A stretch of 64,000 bases of DNA, taken from assembly GCF_017355985.1 (NCBI RefSeq), contig NZ_JAFIQU010000012.1:62001-126000 (forward strand), in the 5' to 3' direction. The DNA comes from Arenibaculum pallidiluteum (GTDB lineage Bacteria; Pseudomonadota; Alphaproteobacteria; Azospirillales; Azospirillaceae). The notes beneath the pieces are model-generated. The model did no database searches. It was not told the DNA's origin and worked only from the letters and a program-made list of their open reading frames with translations. The position numbers and the translations under genes are program-made. Of the stretch, positions 44,902 to 53,570 are shown one piece after another (the stretch's first letter is position 1; the number at the start of each line of letters is the position of its first letter).

Positions 44902-45626
44902 TGGAGACCGAGGTCCTGCACGTCCGGCATCGCCCGGACGGGCGCATCGAGCTTGCCGAGATCCGGCAGCTCTCCCCCGGGGAGGCCGAGGACGTCGCGC
45001 GCCTTCAGGACGAGGGGCTTGGCGACCTCATGTTTCCCGTCACGCCCGGGCAGATCGCGGACATGCTGGGGCCCGGCGGGCGCACGGTGGGCGCCTTCGT
45101 CGGCGGGCGGCTGGCCGGCTTCATGGCCGCGACGGTGCCCGGCCGCGGCGAGGCGAACCTCGGACTGCATCTTGGGCTCGGTCAGGCGGAGCTGAACGCG
45201 GTGGCCCATTGGACGGCCGTGATCGTCCACCCGGACTACCGGGGCAACGGCCTTCATCGGCGTCTGGCAATGGCGGCGCAGCGTGCGCTGGACCTGCCCA
45301 GGACGCGCTTCTGGCTCGCCACCGCGCGGTGCGAGAACCTTCCAAGCGCCCGCAATTTCCTGTCGGTGGGGGCCGAGATCGCAGCGATCCTCGCCAAGTA
45401 CGACGGAAACCTGCGTTACCTTTTCATGCTCGACCGCTTGGCCCCGCCGGTTGCCTACGAACAGGTGGAGGAGGTGCCCGCCGGCGCGCTCGATCTCCAG
45501 CGCGAGCTAGTCGGCGCGGGCTTCCGCGGCTTCGCCTCGTCACCCGGCGGGATCCGCTTCGGCCTGCCGGTGCGGGCGCACGGCGCGGCGAACGCCGCTC
45601 TGGCGGATGCGGCCGACGCCCTGTAG
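44898..45626 (+). CDS. GNAT-family acetyltransferase
   Basis: This 242-residue protein has a GNAT core: an N-terminal beta/alpha part, AVIVHPDYRGNGLHRRLAMAA (about 97-117), which holds the acetyl-CoA loop with RGNGLH in place of Q/RxxGxG/A, then FWLATARCENLPSARNFL. A C-terminal extension of about 70 residues is unassigned. The start overlaps the MFS stop as ATGA. An acceptor such as an amino acid or cell-wall intermediate would fit the neighbours, but that is inference. Confidence 0.8.
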   Translation: MMETEVLHVRHRPDGRIELAEIRQLSPGEAEDVARLQDEGLGDLMFPVTPGQIADMLGPGGRTVGAFVGGRLAGFMAATVPGRGEANLGLHLGLGQAELNAVAHWTAVIVHPDYRGNGLHRRLAMAAQRALDLPRTRFWLATARCENLPSARNFLSVGAEIAAILAKYDGNLRYLFMLDRLAPPVAYEQVEEVPAGALDLQRELVGAGFRGFASSPGGIRFGLPVRAHGAANAALADAADAL

Positions 45627-45841
45627 CCCTGGCCTCGGAGCCTGCCGGTCGACGCACCGTACCTTGCCAGACCTGCGACCGGGCCGGACAGGAAGATCCC
45701 CGAACAGGAGTAGAGCGACCTAGCCGCACAGCCAGGCGGGTACGTCCTTTGCGATGTTTGTGACAAGCCTCGCGTGACCTACAACCATGTCCAAGGGAGG
45801 TCGCCGGTGAGGTGGCCTGTCCGAAGCGCGGGTGCTTGGCC

Positions 45842-46330
45842 ATGGCAAACGAGAAAATCAGCGACGTTGACCTCCGCCGACTGTGCGACGAGATCGCCGA
45901 GCGCGATGGCGTCGTGCGCATCAACGTTCTGCGCGAGGCCGCCGGCGGCGGCAGCTACGCCCGGCTCGCCCGGGTCGTGGACGAGTGGGGCGCCGAGCGC
46001 GGACGTGCCAAGCCGCGCCCCCTGCGCCTGGGCAAGCACCGCCCGGAATCCGCGGCGCCCCAGAATACGACGCCCCAGAATACGAGGCCCCAGAATACGA
46101 GGCCCCAGAATACGAGGCCCCAGAATACGACACCCCAGAATACGGCGTCCCAGAAGGCCGAGACCGGCATTGGGGCCGCGGCGGCCATGCTCCGCGAGGA
46201 GAACGAGATGCTGTGGCGGATGCTGCGCGAGGAGCGCGAGGCCCGGCTGGCCGAGATAGACCGTCTCAACCGGCTCCTGGACCTCATGTCCCGGCACGCG
46301 CAGGCCGGCGGGTTCGAGCACCAGGGCTGA
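45842..46330 (+). CDS. KfrA-like DNA-binding protein with PQNT repeats and coiled coil
   Basis: This is a 162-residue protein. The first about 60 residues resemble the KfrA N-terminal DNA-binding domain (VDLRRLCDEIAERDG, then LREAAGGGSYARLARVVDEW). Six copies of the pentapeptide PQNT(T/R/A) follow at about 73-102. The C-terminus is a charged coiled coil (LREENEMLWRMLREEREARL). KfrA proteins are plasmid accessory factors; chromosomal relatives may regulate genes or organise DNA. It converges with a small coiled-coil gene on the minus strand and could be the local transcription factor. Confidence 0.7.
   Translation: MANEKISDVDLRRLCDEIAERDGVVRINVLREAAGGGSYARLARVVDEWGAERGRAKPRPLRLGKHRPESAAPQNTTPQNTRPQNTRPQNTRPQNTTPQNTASQKAETGIGAAAAMLREENEMLWRMLREEREARLAEIDRLNRLLDLMSRHAQAGGFEHQG
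46058..46147 (+). repeat. 15-base tandem repeat, six units, in the KfrA-like gene
   Basis: Six consecutive 15-base units of the form CCCCAGAATACG(A/G)(C/G)(G/A) encode PQNTx. Units differ only at the last codon. The array is in frame and likely to vary in copy number between strains. Confidence 0.9.
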
Positions 46331-46347
46331 GCGGATGCGCGCTCAGC
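46326..46347. terminator. Small hairpin shared by two convergent stop codons
   Basis: GCTGAGCG and CGCTCAGC form an 8-base stem with a 6-base loop. The left arm contains the TGA of the KfrA-like gene and the right arm the complementary TGA of the minus-strand gene. It is the only candidate terminator between these convergent genes. Confidence 0.5.
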
Positions 46348-46693
46348 GCGCGGCGCGCCGGGCCGCCTCGAGGTCGCGGAGCGTTTCGCCGAGCGCGCGC
46401 TCGAGCGCCTCGGCGCGTCGGCGGGCGCGCTCTTCCCGGCGCTCCGCTTCCTCGGTCCGCCTCTGGAGCGCGCGGACCTCGGCGGCGAGGGAGGCGTCCT
46501 CCAGGTCCTGGCGCATGTGGTGCATGCCCACATAGAGCACGTCGGCCAGGGACTGGCCGGGCGGCAGCAGCCGCTCGAGCGCCGCAAGCGCGGCCACCGC
46601 CTCGCCGCCCGTGGCGCCGGCGAGGCGGGTCAGCACCGTGCGGATGCGCCGGTCCAGGCTCGTGGAGCCGCCACCTTGCGGACCGTTGCTCAC
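46343..46693 (-). CDS. Small coiled-coil protein coupled to the methyltransferase
   Basis: This 116-residue protein starts with GTG at 46693, overlapping the methyltransferase stop as GTGA. The N-terminal half is helical (RRIRTVLTRLAGATGGEAV, then ALERLLPPGQSLADVLYVG); the rest is a strongly charged coiled coil rich in Glu and Arg. No family was recognised. Overlap implies joint production with the TPR-methyltransferase, perhaps as its partner. Confidence 0.65.
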   Translation of the reverse strand: MSNGPQGGGSTSLDRRIRTVLTRLAGATGGEAVAALAALERLLPPGQSLADVLYVGMHHMRQDLEDASLAAEVRALQRRTEEAERREERARRRAEALERALGETLRDLEAARRAAR

Positions 46694-47955
46694 CCAGCCG
46701 GCCGCAGCAGGCAAAGGAAGCCCGGGGCGTGTCGATCCGCCTCCCCTCGCAGGACGACGTCCCGGATCTCGGTCGAGAACAGGCCGCGGGCGCAGGCCTC
46801 CACGTGGTCGGCGCCGTGCGCGAAGCGGCCGGAAGCCGTAGGGCGGAAGCCCGGCGCTTCCTGGCGCTCGACGGCGAAGGCGAAGAGGCCCTTCGGCGCC
46901 ATGCGGGCTCGCACGGCGCGGACCACCGGTCCGAGGTCGCCCAGGTGGGCCAGGGCGTCCGCCGCCGCGATCAGGTCCCAGGACCCGCGCTCCCGTTCCA
47001 GGAAGGCCATCAGGTCCGCGTGGTGGAGGACGTCGTAATGGCCGGCCGCCCGCGCCTGCACCAGCATCTCCCCTGAGAGGTCGACGCCTTCCAGCCGGTC
47101 GACATGGGGCCGCAGGAGCGCGCCGCAAAGGCCGGTTCCGCAGCCGAGGTCGAGCGCGCGCGGGGCCCGGCCGCCGGCGAGGACGGCGGCCACGCCCGCG
47201 GCGACATGGCGATGCGCGGCGTCGTCCGCTCGTCCGGGCGGGTGCTCGCCGAACCTGTCGGCGTCCTTGCCGTCGATGGCGCGCCACGTCTGTTCCGGCG
47301 CGGGAGCGTCCGGCTCTCCCCGCGTGGCGGTTTCGGGTGGCCGGCGGTTCCGGCGGCCCTCGCGGTCCTTGGCCTCGAGCTCGTGGACCAGCATGGCGCA
47401 GGCAAGGCTGTGCGGAGCCTCACGGAAGGCGATGCGCGCCTGCTCCAGCGCCTCCTCTCCCTCGCCGAGCCGATCCAGGGCCTTGGCGAGGGAACATCGG
47501 ATCTCTGCCTTGCTGCTCGTGAGGTCGAACGCCCGGCGCAGGTGCGGCACGGCGGCGGTGGGGCGGCCCAGCTCCACCAGGATCACGCCCAGCGCCGCGA
47601 GCGACCCACCATCCTCGGGGCGGAGCTCCACGGCACGCTCGGCCGCTTCCAGCGCCTCCTCGAGGCGACGGGCTGAGAGGAGGGTCTTGGCGAGGTTGGT
47701 GGCGGAGGGGCCGTGGTCCGGGGCCGCGGCCACCGCGTCGCGGAAGGTCTCCAGCGCCTCGTCCCGGCGGCCGGCACCACGCAGCGCGACACCCAGGTTG
47801 TTGAGGGTGGGCGCGTGGTCCGGCCTCTCGTCCAGCGCTGTCAGAAGGACCTCGACGGCCTCCTCGTAGCGGCCGGAGGACAGCAGCTCGACGCCCTCGT
47901 CAAGAAGAACGTCAGCATTCGAATGAGGATCGGGCGGGGGAACCGCTTGAGTCAT
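46690..47955 (-). CDS. TPR-domain class I methyltransferase
   Basis: This 421-residue protein has about five tetratricopeptide repeats (about 20-190, for example GRYEEAVEVLLTALDERPDH and RRLEEALEAAERAVELRPED). A charged linker precedes an SAM-dependent methyltransferase domain with motif I DLGCGTGLCG (about residues 267-276). Such proteins are often annotated as TPR methyltransferases of unknown target. The TPR part should select a protein partner. It is divergent from the sensor gene at 48077 with about 120 bases between starts, so they may share control. Confidence 0.82.
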   Translation of the reverse strand: MTQAVPPPDPHSNADVLLDEGVELLSSGRYEEAVEVLLTALDERPDHAPTLNNLGVALRGAGRRDEALETFRDAVAAAPDHGPSATNLAKTLLSARRLEEALEAAERAVELRPEDGGSLAALGVILVELGRPTAAVPHLRRAFDLTSSKAEIRCSLAKALDRLGEGEEALEQARIAFREAPHSLACAMLVHELEAKDREGRRNRRPPETATRGEPDAPAPEQTWRAIDGKDADRFGEHPPGRADDAAHRHVAAGVAAVLAGGRAPRALDLGCGTGLCGALLRPHVDRLEGVDLSGEMLVQARAAGHYDVLHHADLMAFLERERGSWDLIAAADALAHLGDLGPVVRAVRARMAPKGLFAFAVERQEAPGFRPTASGRFAHGADHVEACARGLFSTEIRDVVLRGEADRHAPGFLCLLRPAG

Positions 47956-48076
47956 CTGCGGGGCGAACCTTGCTTCCGAGCCTCGTTTTCAGGTACCCAG
48001 AATAAGTTGTATGCCAAAGCAGGCGTCGCTTGAAGCGGTTTCGCCCCTCGGCGGCCGGCGTTCCGGAGTGTGTCCC

Positions 48077-48943
48077 ATGCGCGGTTTTGGCGGGCTCGCG
48101 GTCAGGATCTGGTTGTGCGCCGCGCTGGGCCAGTTCTTCGCGCTGCTCGCCTTCTTCAACGGCGTCGACGAGGTCCGCTCGGTCGAGACCCAGCGCCAGC
48201 TCCAGACGCTGCTCGCCCGCGCCGTGGCTCCGGTCTCTGCCATGGCAGCCCTGGGCTTCCCGCTGGAGTACCAGTCCGACCTCCAGTTCCTGGTGGACGC
48301 GGTGACCGTGGAGGCCGGGCGGACCGAGGACCTCTTCATCCTGAACCCGGACGGCGTGGTCGTCTTCGCCAGCGACCAGGGCGCCATCGGCTCCACCGCA
48401 CCCGCCCATTGGTACGGGGACGGCAGCGCCGCGGCGAGCTGGACCGCCCAGTCGCGCGGCGAGACAGTGGTTGGCGCCGCCGTGGTCAATGCCTTCGGGG
48501 CGCCCATCGGGACGGTGATCGCGCGGGCCTCGCGCGACGGCGCCGTCATGGACGTGTTCGGCGCGCTCCGCCTCAGCGTGGTCGTGTCGGGTGTGTTCCT
48601 GGTATTGGTGGGACTCGTCGCCTGGCTCGGCACTTCCCTCGCCACGCAGCCCCTGGCGGTGCGGCTGAGAACCATGGAGGAGGGCTTCCGCGCCGCCACC
48701 GCGGATCTCCGCATGGGCATCGCCCTCGAGCCCGAGGGCGACCGGGGCATGATGGCCGCCACCGCCCGCGCGGTCACGGCGCTGGACGCCGTCGAGGAAG
48801 CGTGCCGCGGCATCGACCGGGCGGTCGCCGGCAGGGCCGGACACCGCGCGGGCGCCGCCGGCGAGCCGGGCGTGGGCTCGGCCTCCCCGAACGGGCCCGA
48901 ACGACCCGCCCGCTCCCGTGCGGCCGAGGAGATGCGGGCATGA
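48077..48943 (+). CDS. Two-TM periplasmic sensor protein without output domain
   Basis: This 288-residue protein has a TM helix at about 8-28, a PDC/Cache-like periplasmic part at about 35-165 (FILNPDGVVVFASD), a TM helix at about 172-195 (VVVSGVFLVLVGLVAWLG), a HAMP-like stretch and a disordered Ala/Gly/Pro/Arg tail. There is no kinase or cyclase domain, so it must signal through a partner, probably the next two products. Its stop overlaps the next ATG (ATGA). Confidence 0.75.
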   Translation: MRGFGGLAVRIWLCAALGQFFALLAFFNGVDEVRSVETQRQLQTLLARAVAPVSAMAALGFPLEYQSDLQFLVDAVTVEAGRTEDLFILNPDGVVVFASDQGAIGSTAPAHWYGDGSAAASWTAQSRGETVVGAAVVNAFGAPIGTVIARASRDGAVMDVFGALRLSVVVSGVFLVLVGLVAWLGTSLATQPLAVRLRTMEEGFRAATADLRMGIALEPEGDRGMMAATARAVTALDAVEEACRGIDRAVAGRAGHRAGAAGEPGVGSASPNGPERPARSRAAEEMRA

Positions 48944-50880
48944 CCGTTTCCGATCGCACGGTTCTCCGCCTTTGCCTCGTCGGGCTCGCCGTGGTCGTGG
49001 TCCCGTGGCTCGCCACCCTTGCCGCGTCCATGCTGTCTGCCGCCCACCTCGCCCGCGACGCAGCCGGCGCGCGCATGGAGATCGTCGGCGGCTCCATGGC
49101 GCGTGACCTCAACGCGTATCTCGGCATCGACATCTCGCTCGACCGCGGCGTCGGCTTCGACGCTTATCTGGCCGAGGACCTCGCGGGTGAGGACGAGGTG
49201 ATGGTGGCGCTGATCGCCACCGAGGATGGCCGCGTGGTCGGCCACTACCTTCGCCCTGGTCGGGACGACCTCGTGGGGCGGCGCTTCACGGCGCAGTCGG
49301 ACTGGCGGGCGCTGCACCTCGCGGCCGCGACCTTCCCGATCGTCCACAAGGGCCAGCAGGTCGGGCGGCTGATCCTCGCGCGCGATGCCGCGCCCGGAAT
49401 CCCCCATGCCGGGCGCGTGGTGTCCGACTTCCTCGTGGCCCTCGGCGTGATTCTGGCCATCGGGGCGCAGCACGTGCTGGTGGCCTACCGCCAGTCCGTC
49501 TCCCTGCCGCTCCAGACGGTGGCGGCCATCGAGCGCCGCGCCGAGCGGCGACAGTTCGACCGCACCGCCCCGGTCCCCCACGGTGGGCCCGCCGCCCCGG
49601 TCGCGGAGGCGCTGAACCGGCTGCTGGCCGCGCTCAACGACCGGTACGCCCGGGTCGCCTCCTATCTCGACGAGATCCGGGAGATGAGCTTCAACCCCGC
49701 GGCTCCGGCCGAGGCCGCGCGCTACCAGGCGGCCCTCGCGGCGTCCGCCCGGTTCGCGCCGGAGGGGCTGAAGGAGCTCCGGGTCCACATGGGCGACCTG
49801 TTCGCCGGGCCTTCGGCCTTCTGCGGGGGGGTGGTGGCTGGGATCGCCGGGGCGCTCGCCTCACTTTCGGCGACGACCGAGGCCGGGGAGCACGGGATCC
49901 TGCCTGCGGCGACCGCGGTCGCGACGGGGCTGCTGGCCGCTGCCTTGGCTGCCCGCCTGGGCCCCCGGGTCAGGATCCTGGGCGGCGGCGCGGTCGCTTT
50001 CGCCGGGGGTCTGGCGCTCTCCTTCCTGTCGGGGACCGGGGCGACCCTGGCCGGGGCTGCGCTCGCGGTCGCCGGCAGCGCCAGCGTGGCCGCCGCGGTC
50101 GCGCCGCTGGGCATCCGGGCCGCCGCCGGGCGGATCGGGCACGCCGCCGCGGGCATCGCCACGGGCGGCGGCGTGGTGGTGCTGGACTCCGGCCACTTCG
50201 GCATGTGGGCGAGCTACCCAGTCGCCGCCGTGGCTTTGGGAGCCGGCTTGCTGCTGGCCCTGCGCTCGGCCCCGCCGGCTGTAGCCCGGGAGCGCCGGCG
50301 CCTCTCGACCAAGCGGCTCGGACAGGTGATGTTGGCGGCGGTGCTCGCCTCCCCCGCTTGGCTGCTGTTCGTGGCCTTTGGGGTCTGGCTCGCCCTCGCG
50401 CGGCCCGACGCTGCGGCCGTGCATGACGGCAGCAATCCCACCCGCGACCTCGGCCTCTTCGTCTTCGCCGCCGGCTTCGCGCTGGCTATGGGGGCCGCCG
50501 CCGGGCGGCTGGCGATCCAGGCCTGGCCCGGGCGCACCGGGGCCGAGCTGGCCCATGCGCTGACCTCCTTCCTGCTGGTGCTGGTGCCCGGCGTCGGCCT
50601 CTCGATCTTCGAGGGGGGTGGGGCGGTCGCGACGGCCGCGCTCCTGGGCGCCGGGCTCGCAGGCGCGACCGAGTGCCTCGCGGCGAGGAAGGAGAGCGGC
50701 ATGCTGACGGCGACCAGCGGCCTCGTCGCCGGGGTCGCGCTGGCCCTCGCGGTGGCCCCGTCGGGCAGCCCGACCCTGGGCGCCTCGGTCTTCGCGACGG
50801 TCACCCTCGCCGGGGCGGGCCTCGCGGTGCTCTCGCTGTGGGACACCATGCGCGGGCCGCGCCGGGCGGAGGTTTCCTGA
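48940..50880 (+). CDS. Periplasmic sensor fused to a polytopic membrane domain
   Basis: This is a 646-residue protein. A TM helix (about 8-30), a periplasmic sensor (about 35-155, with VMVALIATEDGRVVGHYL) and a TM helix (about 163-182) are followed by a cytoplasmic helical linker. From about residue 285 come some ten hydrophobic segments rich in Gly and Ala up to the C-terminus. The polytopic part matches no transporter family I can name. The plan copies that of the MFS fusion at 42577, but with a different membrane domain. It overlaps the previous gene (ATGA) and is followed after 1 base by the pseudophosphatase gene. Confidence 0.75.
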   Translation: MTVSDRTVLRLCLVGLAVVVVPWLATLAASMLSAAHLARDAAGARMEIVGGSMARDLNAYLGIDISLDRGVGFDAYLAEDLAGEDEVMVALIATEDGRVVGHYLRPGRDDLVGRRFTAQSDWRALHLAAATFPIVHKGQQVGRLILARDAAPGIPHAGRVVSDFLVALGVILAIGAQHVLVAYRQSVSLPLQTVAAIERRAERRQFDRTAPVPHGGPAAPVAEALNRLLAALNDRYARVASYLDEIREMSFNPAAPAEAARYQAALAASARFAPEGLKELRVHMGDLFAGPSAFCGGVVAGIAGALASLSATTEAGEHGILPAATAVATGLLAAALAARLGPRVRILGGGAVAFAGGLALSFLSGTGATLAGAALAVAGSASVAAAVAPLGIRAAAGRIGHAAAGIATGGGVVVLDSGHFGMWASYPVAAVALGAGLLLALRSAPPAVARERRRLSTKRLGQVMLAAVLASPAWLLFVAFGVWLALARPDAAAVHDGSNPTRDLGLFVFAAGFALAMGAAAGRLAIQAWPGRTGAELAHALTSFLLVLVPGVGLSIFEGGGAVATAALLGAGLAGATECLAARKESGMLTATSGLVAGVALALAVAPSGSPTLGASVFATVTLAGAGLAVLSLWDTMRGPRRAEVS

Positions 50881-50881
50881 G

Positions 50882-52903
50882 ATGTCCATCTCCCGCCGAA
50901 TCTTGCTCTTCGCCATGGCCTGCGTCATCGGCGTGCTGGTCGTCGCCGCGGGAACGACCCTCGTCCGCCGCGCCATCGAGACCGACCTCCGGGAGGAGGC
51001 GGAGATCCACGCGACCCTCAGGATCTGGGAGCGCGCTCTCCAGAAGGAGGCCGAGCGAGTCCGCACCGCCGTGGTCGAGGCGACGCGCCAGGGTCAGGCC
51101 GGGCAGCGCGCACAGGCCGGCCGTCTGGCAGATCCCGAAGCGGCCGAGCTGGCGCGCCGAGGCATCGCCTCCCTGATCTTCTATGACGGCTTCGGCACCC
51201 AGGGCCTGTCCTGGCCCGACGGTGCCGCCGCCCCGGTGGTGGAAAGCGGCCGGATCAGCCAGATCGTCTCGGCCCGGACACCGTTCCAGGGGCTCCGCAT
51301 GGCCGGGGATCGGCCCAGGCTCGTGGCGGGCGGCGCCTTCGACAACCCCGACCCGGGGCGTGCCGCCTATGTCGCCTCGGCGGGGCTCGAGGGGGTGCTG
51401 GCAGAGGTGGCCGCGACCCTGGGCGCGTCCGGTTTCATCCTGGACGCGGGCGGGCAGGTGCTGGCCGCCTCGGGTCTGCAAGGCTGGGCCGAGCTCGAGC
51501 CCTCCTTCGCCCGGCGGGACGGCGACCTTTTCGAGGCGGACGTGGGCAACCAGCGCGTCCAGCTGGTGGTGCTGCCCGTGCGCGACCCGCAGGTCGGGGT
51601 GCTGGGGCAGCTGGTCCTCGCCCGAGACGTAACGGTGCAGTCCCGCTGGCTCGAGGTGGTGGACAGCGTGGCCGTGGGGCTGACGGTGCTGTTCTGCCTG
51701 GGCCTTCTGGTGATGTTCCGTTGGGCGCTGACCCGGAACCTCGCGCCGCTGGGCAGCTCCATTACCGCGCTCTCGGCCCTGGCCGAGGGCGACACGGGCG
51801 TCGAGGTGCCGGGCGCCGCGCGCGGGGACGAGATCGGGATGATCGCCCGTTCGGTCCAGGCCTTCCGGGATCGTAACAGGCGCCTGCGCGATTCGGACGA
51901 GCGGCGGCGCCGCCAGTGGCACCGCCAGCAGGAATTCATCCAGGTGCAGATGCGGCAGCTCGCCGACACCTTGCCGGACGAGGGCCGCCAGGCGTTCCTT
52001 GCCGACCTCGGCCGGATCGAGGCGGCGACGGGCGGCACCGGGGGCGAGGGGGATGATCGGTCCTTGGCCGTGGCCTTCGAGATCATGGCCGAGCGCGTAT
52101 GCGAGCAGCACGACCGGCTGGACAAGCTGGTGCGCGAGCTGAGCGCGGCGCTTGAGACCCGGACCGAGCTCTTCGCCCTGCAGCAGCAGGTTGAGGTCGC
52201 CCGCCGCCTGCAGGAGGGGATGCTGCCCCGAGGCCTGCCGCCCCGCCCCGATCTGGAGGCGGCGGGACTTCTGATGCCCGCGGCCGAATTCGATGGCGGC
52301 TTCTACGACTACTTCGCCCTGGCCGACGGGGCCTTCGCACTGGTCATTGGACAGCCGGCCAAGGGGGGCCTCGCCTCCAGCGTCGCCTCGGCCACGGTGC
52401 GCACCTCCCTTCGCGCGCTCCTCTCGGCCGGGTTCTCGCCGGGCGATTGCCTGACCCGCACGGCCCGGCTGCTCACGGGGGACGAGAACTCCCTCGGCTA
52501 CGGGCTCGGCGCGGCGGTGCTGCGGCCGGGCGAGCTGAAGCTCTCCTGGGCGGCGGCGGGGGTGGACGCCCCGGTTATGGTGCGCCGCCTGGGCGACGCG
52601 GTGCCGCTCCCCTTCGAGCCCGAGCCGCCGCTGGACGGCGACCCTGAACGCACGGTCACCGAGCACGCCCTGGCCATCCCATCCCGTGCGACGGTGCTGC
52701 TGGTGTCGCCGGGCATCGCCGCGGCGACCGGCGCCTTTCAGTCGGGCTTCGGACGCGATCGCCTGCTGGCCGCGCTTCGGGACGCCGAGGACCCGGCCGT
52801 GGTCGGCGTGCTGGAGGCGCTCCGCAAAGCCCTGCTCGCCCACACCGGCGGGCAGCGTGGAGCGAGGGACAGGCTGTGCGCCGCCGCAAGACTGCTGGTC
52901 TGA
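50882..52903 (+). CDS. Membrane SpoIIE-fold pseudophosphatase with sensor and HAMP
   Basis: This 673-residue protein runs TM (about 7-27), periplasmic sensor (about 30-255), TM (about 260-285), HAMP (about 285-335), coiled coil (to about 435), then a SpoIIE/PP2C-like domain (about 440-665) starting ARRLQEGMLPRGLP. Every metal-binding Asp of the family is lost: GGDxYD reads DGGFYD, GDVSGKG reads GQPAKGG, and TDG reads SPG. The fold should persist without phosphatase action, so it may act as a binding scaffold or competitor of a true phosphatase. It is co-transcribed with two other sensor genes ahead of the T6SS genes. Confidence 0.85.
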   Translation: MSISRRILLFAMACVIGVLVVAAGTTLVRRAIETDLREEAEIHATLRIWERALQKEAERVRTAVVEATRQGQAGQRAQAGRLADPEAAELARRGIASLIFYDGFGTQGLSWPDGAAAPVVESGRISQIVSARTPFQGLRMAGDRPRLVAGGAFDNPDPGRAAYVASAGLEGVLAEVAATLGASGFILDAGGQVLAASGLQGWAELEPSFARRDGDLFEADVGNQRVQLVVLPVRDPQVGVLGQLVLARDVTVQSRWLEVVDSVAVGLTVLFCLGLLVMFRWALTRNLAPLGSSITALSALAEGDTGVEVPGAARGDEIGMIARSVQAFRDRNRRLRDSDERRRRQWHRQQEFIQVQMRQLADTLPDEGRQAFLADLGRIEAATGGTGGEGDDRSLAVAFEIMAERVCEQHDRLDKLVRELSAALETRTELFALQQQVEVARRLQEGMLPRGLPPRPDLEAAGLLMPAAEFDGGFYDYFALADGAFALVIGQPAKGGLASSVASATVRTSLRALLSAGFSPGDCLTRTARLLTGDENSLGYGLGAAVLRPGELKLSWAAAGVDAPVMVRRLGDAVPLPFEPEPPLDGDPERTVTEHALAIPSRATVLLVSPGIAAATGAFQSGFGRDRLLAALRDAEDPAVVGVLEALRKALLAHTGGQRGARDRLCAAARLLV

Positions 52904-53463
52904 GGGGGGCGCTCGCCCTTGTGGCAGCCGCGCTCGCGCTGGTCGCGGGCGGGCGGGCGCACGCATCTCCGGTCGACTGCGTGGTCCTCGCCCGGGAGGC
53001 CGAGCGCCTGCATGGCATACCGCCGGGTATCCTCCAGGCCATCGCGCTGGTCGAATCGGGCCTGGGCGGGGTCGCCTGGCCCTGGACCCTCAATGTCGGG
53101 GGCCGGCCCTTCTACATGAACTCGAAGTCCGACGCGGTCGTCTTGGCCCGGGCGGCGGTGGACAGGTTTGGAACCGACGTGGCCGTGGGCTGCATGCAGG
53201 TGCACCTGCGCTGGCACGGCGAGCGCTTCCCCGACCACGCCGAGCTGATCAACCCCGTGACCAACGTCCGCTATGCCGCGGCTTTCCTGATCTCGCTGCG
53301 GCGGTCACACGGCTCCTGGGGAGAGGCCGTTCGGCACTATCACGGCTCTGAGCCGGTGGCCCAGGCCGGGTACCTGTGCCGAGTGCTGCAACGCAGAGTC
53401 CAGCTCGGCTACCAGGAACCCAACGAAGCGATGATGGATCTCTGCGGCAAGGGCAGGGACTAA
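52876..53463 (+). CDS. Exported lytic transglycosylase (SLT fold)
   Basis: This 195-residue protein has a signal peptide ending at about residue 30 (GRAHA). Its SLT domain has catalytic Glu60 in ALVESGLGG and the family's VGCMQVHLRWHG and YAAAFLISL segments. It cleaves peptidoglycan strands and could open the wall for T6SS assembly or create a cell-wall signal. The GTG start at 52876 overlaps the end of the pseudophosphatase gene by 28 bases. The Cys residues at 35, 122 (about) and near the end may form a disulfide. Confidence 0.88.
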   Translation: MRRRKTAGLRGALALVAAALALVAGGRAHASPVDCVVLAREAERLHGIPPGILQAIALVESGLGGVAWPWTLNVGGRPFYMNSKSDAVVLARAAVDRFGTDVAVGCMQVHLRWHGERFPDHAELINPVTNVRYAAAFLISLRRSHGSWGEAVRHYHGSEPVAQAGYLCRVLQRRVQLGYQEPNEAMMDLCGKGRD

Positions 53464-53468
53464 CTAAT

Positions 53469-53494
53469 GGGTTAAATTGCTGTGACAGGGTTAA
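53469..53494. promoter_or_regulatory. GGGTTAA direct repeats in the promoter region of the late genes
   Basis: GGGTTAA occurs at 53469-53475 and again at 53488-53494 (19 bases apart, same face of the helix within error). They lie in an AT-rich patch just after the transglycosylase stop and about 80 bases before the next gene. A regulator site is possible; no specific regulator is implied. Confidence 0.35.
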
Positions 53495-53570
53495 TCATTT
53501 CACTCACGAACTTGCTCGTTGTGCGTATCCATGACATCCTTTCGGAAAGGTACCAAACAGGGTAGGGCAG

